Part shown: in pieces, positions 17,858 to 26,087 of the stretch
Layout of the letters: every line of letters starts with the position of its first letter
How positions within the stretch are numbered: the stretch's first letter is position 1
DNA from: PSRJ01 sp963825305
GTDB lineage: Bacteria; Acidobacteriota; Terriglobia; Bryobacterales; Bryobacteraceae
DNA length: 64,000 nucleotides
Assembly: GCA_963825305.1 (NCBI GenBank)
Contig: CAWGTA010000009.1
Location: forward strand, 124,001 to 188,000
Direction: 5' to 3'
Notes under the pieces: generated by a model
Seen by the model: the letters and a program-made list of their open reading frames with translations, nothing else
Databases searched by the model: none
What the model was told of the DNA's origin: nothing
Made by a program: the position numbers and the translations under genes

Positions 17858-19246
17858 TTACAACCCTCGCGTTCCGCCGCCTTTTCCACCACCGCCGCCG
17901 CCGAAGGGCGTAGTCGCCGCGGTGGCGCTGGTCGTCTGCTTGGTCGAGAATGACGCCGTGATTACGCGGTCGCCCTGTTTCAGGCCTGCGCTCGACACTT
18001 CGGTGTAGGTTCCATCGGTGACACCCAGCGTGACCGAAATCGGTTTGGGCTTGCCGGTCTGATCCAGAACCCAGATCGCCTGCTGGTTCGTCGAAGCCTT
18101 GCGCCGGCTAGTTGGCTGCGTGCCAGCGGGTACGTACCGCAGCGCGGCGTTGGGGACCTTGAGCACGTTGTCGTGCTGGTTGACCAGGATCTTGACGTTG
18201 GCCGTCATTCCCGGGAACAGCTTCAGGTCAGGGTTACTCACCGAGATCACCGCATCATAAGTAATCACGTTCTGCACATTGATGGGCGCCTTCCGTATGG
18301 AACTGATAGCGCCGCGGAAGATTTGGCCCGGGTACGCGTCCACTGTGAATGTCGCCGGCATCCCCACCTGCACGCGGCCGACGTCGGCTTCCGAAACGTT
18401 GGTGTCCACCTGCATCTTGGTCAGGTCTTCGGCGATTTGGAACAGCGTCGGCGCTTGCAGGCTGGCCGCCACGGTTTGTCCCACGTCGATGTTGCGCGCC
18501 ACCACAACGCCATTCACAGGGGCGCGGATGTACGTATGGTCGAGATCGGCCTGGGTCTGTTCGAGGGCCGCCACGTCCTCTTTCACCTGGGCTTGCGCCG
18601 AGGAGAGCTGCGTGTCAGCGACCTTCACCTGGGCCTGGGCGGATGTGACGCTGTCCTGGGCCGCGACCGTCTGGGCGTTGGCGGCATCCAGCGAAGCGGC
18701 GGCCTGGTCGTAGGTGGACTGCGCCGTCTCGCCATCTTCTTTAGACATGACTCCTTCATTCACTAGCTGGATGCGCCGGTCCAACTTGCTCTTGGCATCG
18801 CTGACAGCCGACTGCGCTTTGACCGCGGCGGCGCGGGCGTTGGCAACGGCAGCCTGGGCGCCGGACACATCAGCCTGGTTCTTTTCAATCTGCGCCTGCG
18901 CATTCACCACGGCGGCCTGGGCGGCGTTGAGAGTGGCTTTGGCCTGGTCCACGCGCGCCTGGAAAATCTGGGGGTCGATGCGGGCAACCACCTGGTTCTT
19001 GGTGACCTTGGTGTTGAAGTCGGCGTCCAGTTCCAGAATGTTGCCGGAAACCTGCGAGCCGACCTGGACGGTGACCACCGCATTCGGAGTGCCGGTGGCG
19101 GAGACTGAATCGGCCACGGTACCGTAGCCCACAGGAGCCGTGCGGTACTGCACGCCTCCCTGGCCTCGCAAAAGGGCCCAGGCGCCGGTTCCCAGGAATA
19201 GCGCCAAACCGGCGGTGGCGATGAGGAGTTTCCGTTTTTGCACCAT
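17858..19246 (-). CDS. MacA/HlyD-family membrane fusion protein
   Basis: A periplasmic adaptor of 462 residues with an N-terminal anchor ('LLIATAGLALFLGTGAWALL'), a split lipoyl domain ('GTPNAVVTVQVGSQVSG' and 'IRAPVNGVVVARNIDVGQTV'), a long Ala/Gln-rich coiled-coil hairpin (about residues 95-220) and beta-barrel domains. The C-terminus ends in a Gly-rich tail. It is the first gene of the operon, 23 bases before the ATPase start, and would link the inner membrane exporter to an outer membrane channel not encoded here. Confidence 0.92.
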   Translation of the reverse strand: MVQKRKLLIATAGLALFLGTGAWALLRGQGGVQYRTAPVGYGTVADSVSATGTPNAVVTVQVGSQVSGNILELDADFNTKVTKNQVVARIDPQIFQARVDQAKATLNAAQAAVVNAQAQIEKNQADVSGAQAAVANARAAAVKAQSAVSDAKSKLDRRIQLVNEGVMSKEDGETAQSTYDQAAASLDAANAQTVAAQDSVTSAQAQVKVADTQLSSAQAQVKEDVAALEQTQADLDHTYIRAPVNGVVVARNIDVGQTVAASLQAPTLFQIAEDLTKMQVDTNVSEADVGRVQVGMPATFTVDAYPGQIFRGAISSIRKAPINVQNVITYDAVISVSNPDLKLFPGMTANVKILVNQHDNVLKVPNAALRYVPAGTQPTSRRKASTNQQAIWVLDQTGKPKPISVTLGVTDGTYTEVSSAGLKQGDRVITASFSTKQTTSATAATTPFGGGGGGKGGGTRGL

Positions 19247-19391
19247 ATATTTCCCACTTCCTTAGGTGCATGGCAGGGGTGGCGGGTTTGTAAGGAAGCT
19301 TAAAGATTGGTAAAGGCAGGAGTTAACCAAGCACCAAAACTATTACACTACTATTACATCTGAATATCCTGAATAGATTTACTTTTAAGTT

Positions 19392-21086
19392 GTGAGTGTT
19401 CACCCCAAGGGCACACGTGCCCGCATTCTTCTGACCTCGGTTTTCGGACCTTACGCGCAAGATGATGAGTTCGGCAGCCGCCGCATCAACCCCATGGAGC
19501 TTTACCACAACCAGGTGACGCGGGCGCAGGGAAGCTTCTCGCTGCGAATGTTTCATCGCTCGTGGGGCATCCTGATGATCCAGGAAAACATCTCCGCCCC
19601 CTCCACGGTTCTGGACTTCCCGAGTCGCGAGGCGTTTGCCAAAGAGCTGGCTGCGCATCCTTACGACATCGTGGGCATCTCTTCCATCATCGTGAACGTC
19701 GGCAAGGTGCGCGAGATGTGCCGCATGGTGCGCAGCCTGTCGCCCGGTTCGACCATTGTGGTGGGCGGACACGTCGCGGCCATTCCGGGAATCGAGCATA
19801 TGATCGATGCCGACCAGATCGTGCGCGGCGACGGCATCGCCTGGATGCGCGGCTTCCTCGGCGAGGACGTGAGTGCTCCCATACGGCACCCGCACATCGC
19901 CTCGGGCTTCGACATACGCACTATGGGAATCAAGGTGCCCACTCCGGCCGGAAGCACGGCGGCCACCATCATCCCATCGGTGGGCTGTCCGCTGGGTTGC
20001 AACTTCTGCACCACGTCGGCCTTCTTCGGTGGCAAGGGAAAGTCGATCAATTTTTACGAAACCGGCGAGGAGTTGTTCCGCGTGATGTGCGAAATGGAAT
20101 CGTCTATGAACGTACGATCGTTCTTCATCATGGACGAGAACTTCCTGCTCTATCGCAAGCGCGCCATGCAGTTGCTCGATCGGATGAAAGCTACGGGCAA
20201 GGCTTGGGCGTTATACGTTTTTTCGTCGGCCAACGCGATCAGCAAGTACAGCATGCGGGAGTTGGTGGAATTGGGCATTTCGTGGATCTGGATGGGGCTG
20301 GAGTCTCCGCGCTCGGCTTACGCAAAGCTGGCGGGCCATGACACGCTGGCGCTTACCGCGGAACTGCGCCGGCACGGCATCAAGCTGCTGGGATCTACCA
20401 TCGTCGGGCTGGAGCACCACACCCCCGAAAACATTGAGGACGAAATCGAGCATGCCATCTCGCATGAGACGGACTTCCATCAATTCATGCTCTACACTCC
20501 CGTGCCCGGCACGCCACTCTACCAGGAGATGCTGGATAAGCACCTGCTGCTCGACATCGACTTGGCCGACATCCACGGCCAAGATAAATTCAACTTTCAG
20601 CACGCCGCCATTTCGCGGGACGACTCTAATCGTTTTCTGGAAAGGGCTTTCCGGCGCGACTTTGAGCGCAACGGGCCGAGCCTGTATCGCATCTGCCGCA
20701 CGACTTTCGAAGGCTGGAAGCGTTACCGGAGCGATCCGGATCCCCGCGTCCGCGCGCGCTTCGACTGGGAAATTCGCTCGCTGAAAACGGCTTACAGCGG
20801 CCTGTTGTGGGCCATGGAGCGGCAACTGCGACGGACCAGCGAGACCATGAGCCAACGAATTCGCGCGCTGCGTCGGGAGATCGGCAGCGAGTTCGGATTA
20901 GGCAATCGTGTGATCGCCGGGCTTCTGGGACCGGTGCTGCTGTGGACGAGCCGCCGCGAGCAGAAGCGCCTGGCCAGAGGCAAAACCTACGAGCCAAGAA
21001 CGTTCCTAGAACACCGCAACTGGGCCAACGTGACCGGCAATCCAGTTAGTCCACAGCAAACAAATTTAGCTCTTCGAGTTCTTTGA
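19392..21086 (+). CDS. B12-binding radical SAM protein
   Basis: A 564-residue protein with an N-terminal cobalamin-binding Rossmann domain ('YDIVGISSIIVNVGKV', 'GSTIVVGGHVAAIPG') and a radical SAM core with the cluster motif CPLGCNFC (Cys199, Cys203, Cys206). The Elp3-type core continues with 'FFIMDENFLLY' and 'ISWIWMGLESP'. The C-terminal 130 residues are helical and Arg-rich, with no recognised domain. The substrate is unknown; no biosynthetic partner lies next to it. The start is GTG 19392, and the 3' end overlaps the convergent gene by 41 bases. Confidence 0.88.
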   Translation: MSVHPKGTRARILLTSVFGPYAQDDEFGSRRINPMELYHNQVTRAQGSFSLRMFHRSWGILMIQENISAPSTVLDFPSREAFAKELAAHPYDIVGISSIIVNVGKVREMCRMVRSLSPGSTIVVGGHVAAIPGIEHMIDADQIVRGDGIAWMRGFLGEDVSAPIRHPHIASGFDIRTMGIKVPTPAGSTAATIIPSVGCPLGCNFCTTSAFFGGKGKSINFYETGEELFRVMCEMESSMNVRSFFIMDENFLLYRKRAMQLLDRMKATGKAWALYVFSSANAISKYSMRELVELGISWIWMGLESPRSAYAKLAGHDTLALTAELRRHGIKLLGSTIVGLEHHTPENIEDEIEHAISHETDFHQFMLYTPVPGTPLYQEMLDKHLLLDIDLADIHGQDKFNFQHAAISRDDSNRFLERAFRRDFERNGPSLYRICRTTFEGWKRYRSDPDPRVRARFDWEIRSLKTAYSGLLWAMERQLRRTSETMSQRIRALRREIGSEFGLGNRVIAGLLGPVLLWTSRREQKRLARGKTYEPRTFLEHRNWANVTGNPVSPQQTNLALRVL

Positions 21087-21612
21087 GCTTGCGGCGGCGC
21101 AACACGGCGAACCATACAAGGTAAGCGGCGGAGACTATAAAAGCGATCCCATCGCCCAGCAGCAGTCCCACTAAGGACGGATACCGGATGGCAAAGTCCC
21201 AAGTGAGCCAGGGCACGACGATGGCGAGGCTGACGGCTACCATCCACCGGCCAAAGCGGATCTCGCGCAATACGGCCAGGCATCTGCGGCGCGCCAGGTC
21301 CACAAACCCCGCCGTGGATTGATCGAGCGAAGTCCAGTTGCCGGCCGAGTTCCAAATAGCGAATCCGGATGTTATGAAGGTAGAGATCCAGATGACTGCG
21401 GCCCACACGATCCACTCCGCGGACCACCGCTGCCAAACCCACCATGCCGAAAAGGCGAGCAGCACAACAGCCCAGAGCAACCGCGCGGCCAGGCGGATTG
21501 CCATGCGCCGGCGCTCGCGCTCTACGATGCCGCGAATTTCAAAGTGGCCGGGCGGCTCTTCCTGGGCGAGCCAATCCTGTCGCCAGTCTAAAAGTTCCTG
21601 GTCGAGATTCAT
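21046..21612 (-). CDS. membrane protein downstream of an ECF sigma factor
   Basis: A 188-residue protein with a charged N-terminal 40 residues ('LDQELLDWRQDWLAQEEPPGHF'), then about four transmembrane segments. Its start overlaps the sigma factor stop (ATGA). Position and layout suggest it acts as a membrane anti-sigma factor, but it lacks an obvious zinc-finger HxxxCxxC motif, so this is inference. Confidence 0.65.
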   Translation of the reverse strand: MNLDQELLDWRQDWLAQEEPPGHFEIRGIVERERRRMAIRLAARLLWAVVLLAFSAWWVWQRWSAEWIVWAAVIWISTFITSGFAIWNSAGNWTSLDQSTAGFVDLARRRCLAVLREIRFGRWMVAVSLAIVVPWLTWDFAIRYPSLVGLLLGDGIAFIVSAAYLVWFAVLRRRKLKELEELNLFAVD

Positions 21613-22112
21613 GAGTGTTTCTCCAAGAGGGAGCGAAGCGCCTTGCGGGCGCGGTTCAGGCGTACCCCCACATTGTTTTCGGTTACTCCCAGCACAGCGG
21701 CGATCTCCGGTGGCGAAAGGTCTTCGAGCGCCAGCAGAATGACCTGCCGGTAATTCAGCGGAAGCTGACGGATGGCGTCGCGCAGTGCCTGGCGACGCCG
21801 GTTTTCGATGGCTTGCCCTTCGGGGCCGGTGCGCGTGTCAGGCACCTCGGGCGCCTCGTCACCAGTCTCCGGCCGTTTCCCGCGCCGCCAGACGTGGCTC
21901 AGGCAACGATTGTGAGCCACGCGAAATACGAAGGTTCGCTCCGAGCAGTCACCGCGGAAGCGGGGCAGGGCCTTCCAAATCGCCAGCAGGATTTCCTGCA
22001 TCAGGTCTTCACGAGCCTGCGGCACGGACTCGTAGCAAGCGGTCAAGCGGAGGAGCGCCGGCCGGTATTCGGTAAAGATACGTTCGTACTGAGCGCTCAG
22101 CTCACCGGCCAA
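21609..22112 (-). CDS. ECF-family RNA polymerase sigma factor
   Basis: A 167-residue sigma factor. Region 2 contains 'ARLDLMQEILL'-type helix ('REDLMQEILLAIWKALPRF') and 'TFVFRVAHNRCLSHVWR'. Region 4 contains 'QLPLNYRQVILLALEDLSPPEIAAVLGVTENNVGVRLNRARKAL'-type helix-turn-helix (positions about 115-160). It overlaps the permease stop upstream and the membrane gene start downstream, so it is the third gene of a four-gene unit with an ABC exporter. Confidence 0.92.
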   Translation of the reverse strand: MAGELSAQYERIFTEYRPALLRLTACYESVPQAREDLMQEILLAIWKALPRFRGDCSERTFVFRVAHNRCLSHVWRRGKRPETGDEAPEVPDTRTGPEGQAIENRRRQALRDAIRQLPLNYRQVILLALEDLSPPEIAAVLGVTENNVGVRLNRARKALRSLLEKHS

Positions 22113-22854
22113 ACACTACCTTCTCACTTCTTAACAGGCGCGCGTTGGCGGCCACGGCGACCAGGCCCCCGACCACCGAGCAGACCCCCGACGCCAGCAC
22201 CCAGGGAAGGTGCGGAGCATGCCCGTGCACGAGCTCCGAGAGTATCCGCTGATGTCCCCACACGGGAACCATGGCCGTCAGCCAATGCAGCCGGCCAGGG
22301 AAGAATTCACCGAGAATGCCCATCATCATTGGCGCCATGATCAGGAATGAGAGATACGAATGGGCTTCCTTGTGGCTGCGAGCGAAGGTGGAGATCAGGA
22401 GTTGTAGTCCCGAAGCGAGAATGCATAGCGGTACCGCGACAGCGCACATCCAAAGCAACGTGGAGACCGGCAGAGCCCCCAAAGGTGTCACATAGACCGC
22501 AATGGCTGTACACACCAGGTTGAAGACGACGCCCGCGAGCGAGAGCGCTACGATCGCCAGCCACTTGCCCACCACGAGTTCAGCTGGAGGCACCGCGTTC
22601 AACAACAACGCTTCGAGCGAGCCGCGTTCGCGCTCCCCCGCCATAGAATCGATGGCCAGCGGCACGGCTGAGGTGAAGGCCACCACCATGAGAAACGCCG
22701 GCAGCAGGCCGGGCTGCGGAACGTTGTACGAAAGCACGGCCGCCAGAAGGGGACCGAGCCATGAAAACAGGAAAGCCACGAACAGCGAGCGGCGGTCGCG
22801 CAGGGTGTCTACCAGCTCTTTCCGAAATACGACGACCCAAGCATCATGTGTCAT
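22102..22854 (-). CDS. ABC-2 type (NatB-like) transporter permease
   Basis: A 250-residue integral membrane protein with about six transmembrane helices. The region 'PLAIDSMAGERERGSLEALLLNAVPP' is the conserved cytoplasmic signature of ABC-2/NatB permeases. The N-terminal 'VVFRKELVDTLRDRRSL' is also typical. ATG 22854 overlaps the ATPase stop (ATGA). Partner of the ATPase at 22851-23564; the exported substrate is not predictable. Confidence 0.87.
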   Translation of the reverse strand: MTHDAWVVVFRKELVDTLRDRRSLFVAFLFSWLGPLLAAVLSYNVPQPGLLPAFLMVVAFTSAVPLAIDSMAGERERGSLEALLLNAVPPAELVVGKWLAIVALSLAGVVFNLVCTAIAVYVTPLGALPVSTLLWMCAVAVPLCILASGLQLLISTFARSHKEAHSYLSFLIMAPMMMGILGEFFPGRLHWLTAMVPVWGHQRILSELVHGHAPHLPWVLASGVCSVVGGLVAVAANARLLRSEKVVFGR

Positions 22855-23564
22855 ACGGTCAAGGCGACAAATGCCTCCTCCAGATTGCTCGTCCCGGTGC
22901 TGCGAAGTAACTCGTCCGGCACGCCTTCGGCGACGACGCGCCCGCGCGCAACCATGACAACCCGATCGCAGAGCGCCGCGATCTCGGTCATGACGTGGCT
23001 GGAGAGGATCACGCATTTGCCCGCTGCGCGAAAGCCGGCCAGCAAGTCCCGCAGGGTTCGAGCGCTGAGGACATCCAATCCATTGCCGGGCTCATCCAAC
23101 AGCAGGTTGGGGGGATCGTGCACGATGGCGCGGGCCAGCGCCACTTTCATGCGCTCTCCTTGCGAGAACCCCTGCGCGCGGCGGTCGGCGATGCCGTGCA
23201 TTTCGAAGCGATCGATCAGGTAATCGATGCGCGGTTCCAACTCCACCGCGGCCATGCCCCGCAATTCGCCGAAGTACCGCAAATGCTCGCGCGCGGTGAG
23301 GCGAGGGTAGTTGCCCAGGCTGTCGGTGAGCGCGCCCATGCGGCTGCGCACGACGATCGGTTGGTCCATGGGGCTTATGCCGTCCACCAGAATCCGCCCG
23401 CTGTCGGGACGTGCGAGGCCGGTCATCATCCGAAGGGTGGTGGTCTTTCCCGACCCGTTGGGACCCACCAACCCGGTGATGGAGCCGTCACGAGCGGTGA
23501 AGCTGATGCCATCGACCGCGGGAACCGGGCCGAAAAATTTGCGAACGTTCTCGATATGAATCAT
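22851..23564 (-). CDS. NatA-like ABC transporter ATPase
   Basis: A 237-residue ABC ATPase with Walker A GPNGSGKTT, signature FSQGERMKVALARAI (variant of LSGGQ), Walker B LLLDEPGNGLD and switch 'VILSSHVM'. Most similar in layout to NatA/CcmA-type exporters. First gene of the operon with the permease, the ECF sigma factor and the membrane protein. Confidence 0.92.
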   Translation of the reverse strand: MIHIENVRKFFGPVPAVDGISFTARDGSITGLVGPNGSGKTTTLRMMTGLARPDSGRILVDGISPMDQPIVVRSRMGALTDSLGNYPRLTAREHLRYFGELRGMAAVELEPRIDYLIDRFEMHGIADRRAQGFSQGERMKVALARAIVHDPPNLLLDEPGNGLDVLSARTLRDLLAGFRAAGKCVILSSHVMTEIAALCDRVVMVARGRVVAEGVPDELLRSTGTSNLEEAFVALTV

Positions 23565-23670
23565 GACTTTCGTGAACCATAGTCTCGGCAGAAGAAAAGA
23601 ACTTACAGTTTGTTACTCGATTTTTGTTGGACGACACGTGCGAGCGCGCACATAATGGTTGGCCCTGCGG

Positions 23671-23698
23671 TTGCCGTGTCGGATTTTCAGGCTATACT
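23671..23698 (+). promoter_or_regulatory. sigma-70-type promoter of rlpA
   Basis: TTGCCG at 23671-23676 and TATACT at 23693-23698 are separated by 16 bases. They lie 51 bases upstream of the rlpA start codon. Confidence 0.55.
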
Positions 23699-23748
23699 TG
23701 TTAACCCATACGTACTGTGCGTAAAGCTTTTGGTGCAGAGGTACGACG

Positions 23749-24372
23749 ATGAAGTGCGCGCTGGCAATCTTATTCGCTTCTTTGGCGCTCACCCTCACCG
23801 CAGTTGCTGCGGGTGAGGAGGAAGGCTTGGCCAGTTGGTATGGCGAGCCTTATCACGGTCGAATCGCGGCGAGCGGCGAGACATACGACATGGAAGAACT
23901 AACGGCCGCACACCGCACGCTGCCGTTCGGCACCACGGTGCGGGTGAATCGGCTCGACAACGGCGCCGCGGTGGTCGTCCGGATCAACGATCGCGGACCG
24001 ATCCCGGAAGACCGGATCATCGACTTGTCGAAAGCGGCCGCGCGGAAGTTGGGGATGATTCAACCCGGCATCGTGCCCGTAGCTTTGCATGTGGTGACGA
24101 GTGTGCCCACCAGTTCCCGGATGCTCTACGCCGTCCAGATCGGCGCGTTCCGCGTCCGGCAGAATGCCGAGAGATCTGTTCAGAGCATGGTGCCATACGG
24201 AACCGCGAGAATGGTTTTCCACGCCGAGACGCAGTGCTGGAGCGTGCTGGTGGGCGACGCTGAGACCCGCGCGGACGCGGAACTGATCGCGGGCCGGATT
24301 CGGGAGAACGCCCACCTGGATGCCGCATTTGTGGTGCGTGGCGAGTTCTCCGACGGCCTGGTCGCCCAGTAG
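23749..24372 (+). CDS. rlpA: RlpA-like septal lytic transglycosylase with SPOR domain
   Basis: A 207-residue exported protein. After the signal peptide comes a double-psi beta-barrel of the RlpA type ('GLASWYGEPYHGRIAASGETYDM', 'AHRTLPFGTTVRVN', 'VVVRINDRGP', 'IIDLSKAAARKLG'). The C-terminal part (about residues 125-200, starting 'YAVQIGAFR') is a SPOR domain that binds denuded septal peptidoglycan. RlpA cleaves glycan strands lacking stem peptides and aids daughter-cell separation. Ribosome binding site AGAGGT. Monocistronic. Confidence 0.92.
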   Translation: MKCALAILFASLALTLTAVAAGEEEGLASWYGEPYHGRIAASGETYDMEELTAAHRTLPFGTTVRVNRLDNGAAVVVRINDRGPIPEDRIIDLSKAAARKLGMIQPGIVPVALHVVTSVPTSSRMLYAVQIGAFRVRQNAERSVQSMVPYGTARMVFHAETQCWSVLVGDAETRADAELIAGRIRENAHLDAAFVVRGEFSDGLVAQ

Positions 24373-24404
24373 GGTTTCAGGTAATCTAGGTCTCTGGAGT
24401 TCTG

Positions 24405-25220
24405 ATGCGACGAATCCTTCTTTCCGCTGCTTTCGCGAGCTTCGCCCTGGGGACTTTCGCCGGCTCCGCCGCGGCGCAGACGTTTCCTTACGACCACATC
24501 CATGTGAACGTGCCCGATCAGGCGGTGGCCGCCAATTGGTACGAGAAATATTTCGGCGGGCGGCGGATCACCGAGGCGCCGGACCGATTGATGTTCGGCA
24601 GCACGCGTTTCCTGTTTCTCAAGAAAGCGGACGCGAAGCCGAGCAGCGGAAGCGCCATCGATCACATCGGGTTCTCGTTCGCGGACCTCGACGCAAAGAT
24701 GAAGGAATTCGAAGCAGCGGGTATCAAGATCGTGACGCCGGCGCGCGAGATCCCCGGGCTCTTCAAGGTTGCATTCGTCGAAGACCCATGGGGCACGCGC
24801 ATCGAAGTGGTGCAGGATCCTGAACTGCTCGGGCTGCACCACATCCATATGCGTGGGCCGAATCCGGACGAGGTGTTCACGTGGCTGCTGGCGAAGTTCG
24901 GCGGACAGCGCACCAAGCTCAAAGGACGCCTGGACGCCGTTAAGTACAGCGCGGCCGGTTTCAGCGACATGTGGATCCTGGTGCAGCGCGGTGACGCGGA
25001 GCCAAGCGAGGGGCACGCCATCGACCACATCGGCTGGCGCTCCTCTGGCGCGCTGACGAAGACCATCGACGACCTGCGCGCCAAGGGTGTGATGGTGCTT
25101 ACCGAACCGCGCCCATTGCCGCTCCCGAACGGGCCGACGATCAACTTCTCCTACGTGGCCGGACCAGCCGGCGCGAAGATCGAGATCGTGGAGCGTCCTG
25201 GACTCAAGCCCGGGGAGTAA
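24405..25220 (+). CDS. exported VOC-family (glyoxalase-fold) protein
   Basis: A 271-residue protein with a signal peptide ('AAFASFALGTFAGSAAAQ') followed by two tandem vicinal-oxygen-chelate domains. Each starts with a metal-ligand His ('YDHIHVNV', 'LHHIHMRG') and contains 'AIDHIGFSF' / 'AIDHIGWR' and an 'IEVV'/'IEIVE' end with a Glu ligand. Export of a VOC protein is less usual than cytosolic location. The reaction is unknown: dioxygenase, lyase or resistance-type binding are possible. Confidence 0.8.
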   Translation: MRRILLSAAFASFALGTFAGSAAAQTFPYDHIHVNVPDQAVAANWYEKYFGGRRITEAPDRLMFGSTRFLFLKKADAKPSSGSAIDHIGFSFADLDAKMKEFEAAGIKIVTPAREIPGLFKVAFVEDPWGTRIEVVQDPELLGLHHIHMRGPNPDEVFTWLLAKFGGQRTKLKGRLDAVKYSAAGFSDMWILVQRGDAEPSEGHAIDHIGWRSSGALTKTIDDLRAKGVMVLTEPRPLPLPNGPTINFSYVAGPAGAKIEIVERPGLKPGE

Positions 25221-25250
25221 GAGGGAGACTGACTCACACGCACGCGAGAG

Positions 25251-26087
25251 CTACTTGCCGTCGATGTGAGGAATATCCTTCTCGTTTTCCGCGCAAAAAT
25301 ACTCCAGCAGATCGCTGTCTGGCTTCAGGCGCTGCTTCAGGTGGATTGTGAATGGCTTGGTAAACGTTTTGGGATCGTCAATCGTGAGCTGCACTTCCAT
25401 ATGGCCGAAGTCCAAGCGGTGAAATCGCTCGGTCAGGCGGAGGGCGTCACTGTGTGAGTGGCCGCGCGCATCCAACCACCCGCGGTCGTTAAAGCCAGCC
25501 GATTCGACCACCAGCGTATCGCCGTCCCACTTGCCAACGGAATAGCCCAGCCACGACGGTTGCGGATCTTCGGGCAACTTGCGTCCGTCCGTGTACACCT
25601 GGCGGAACGTTGTGTCTCTCTCATACAGCATCAACGTCAATCCGGGTGTTTGGACGATCTTGTAAGGAGCAGGCGCCATTTCTACCAGCGGCATACCTTC
25701 CGGAAGACAGTGTGAGAGCGGAGATTCGTTGACGAAGGTCTTCGCGCGTTGCTGGAATAACGCGGCAACGTCCGGCCGTATGGGCGCCTCGTCAGGTTTG
25801 AAATCGGACAGGACATTGATGAAGTACTGCGACATGGGTTCTTCACCCGCGCCGTTGGTTTCTCCCGGGATCAGGCGCGCCAACATTTCCGATGGGGCGC
25901 TCTCCGTCTGCCAGAGCCCGGAGAGGTTGGGCTTCCCATCGCCTGTGCGGGGCGTGCGCGCCGAAAGGTTCGGCTTGCCGTCCGGTGTTCGCGGAATACC
26001 GGGAGTGCGATGGTTTAGCCACTGAGCGTGGACGACCGCCGGTGCCGTGGCGAAGGCCAGCAGGATCCCAATGTATCGATGTAGCAT
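25251..26087 (-). CDS. exported 'GKPNLSGLW' protein of unknown function
   Basis: A 278-residue exported protein (signal peptide 'YIGILLAFATAPAVVHA'). The N-terminus repeats 'RTPDGKPNLSA'/'RTGDGKPNLSGLWQ', the hallmark of a large acidobacterial family of unknown function. The body contains 'PYKIVQTPGLTLMLYERDTTFRQVYTDGR' and 'SWLGYSVGKWDGDTLVVESAGFNDRGWLD', also typical. ATG 26087 overlaps the last base of the aldehyde dehydrogenase stop, so it is the end of that operon. Confidence 0.72.
   Translation of the reverse strand: MLHRYIGILLAFATAPAVVHAQWLNHRTPGIPRTPDGKPNLSARTPRTGDGKPNLSGLWQTESAPSEMLARLIPGETNGAGEEPMSQYFINVLSDFKPDEAPIRPDVAALFQQRAKTFVNESPLSHCLPEGMPLVEMAPAPYKIVQTPGLTLMLYERDTTFRQVYTDGRKLPEDPQPSWLGYSVGKWDGDTLVVESAGFNDRGWLDARGHSHSDALRLTERFHRLDFGHMEVQLTIDDPKTFTKPFTIHLKQRLKPDSDLLEYFCAENEKDIPHIDGK

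Noticed and set aside
15792..17858. A 688-codon open frame on the minus strand spanning ABC ATPase and permease, suggesting a MacB-like fusion.
   Set aside because: The middle is the wrong frame of the ATPase. The true ATPase and permease genes overlap by ATGA, each with a single +1 frameshift; the long frame is a by-product.
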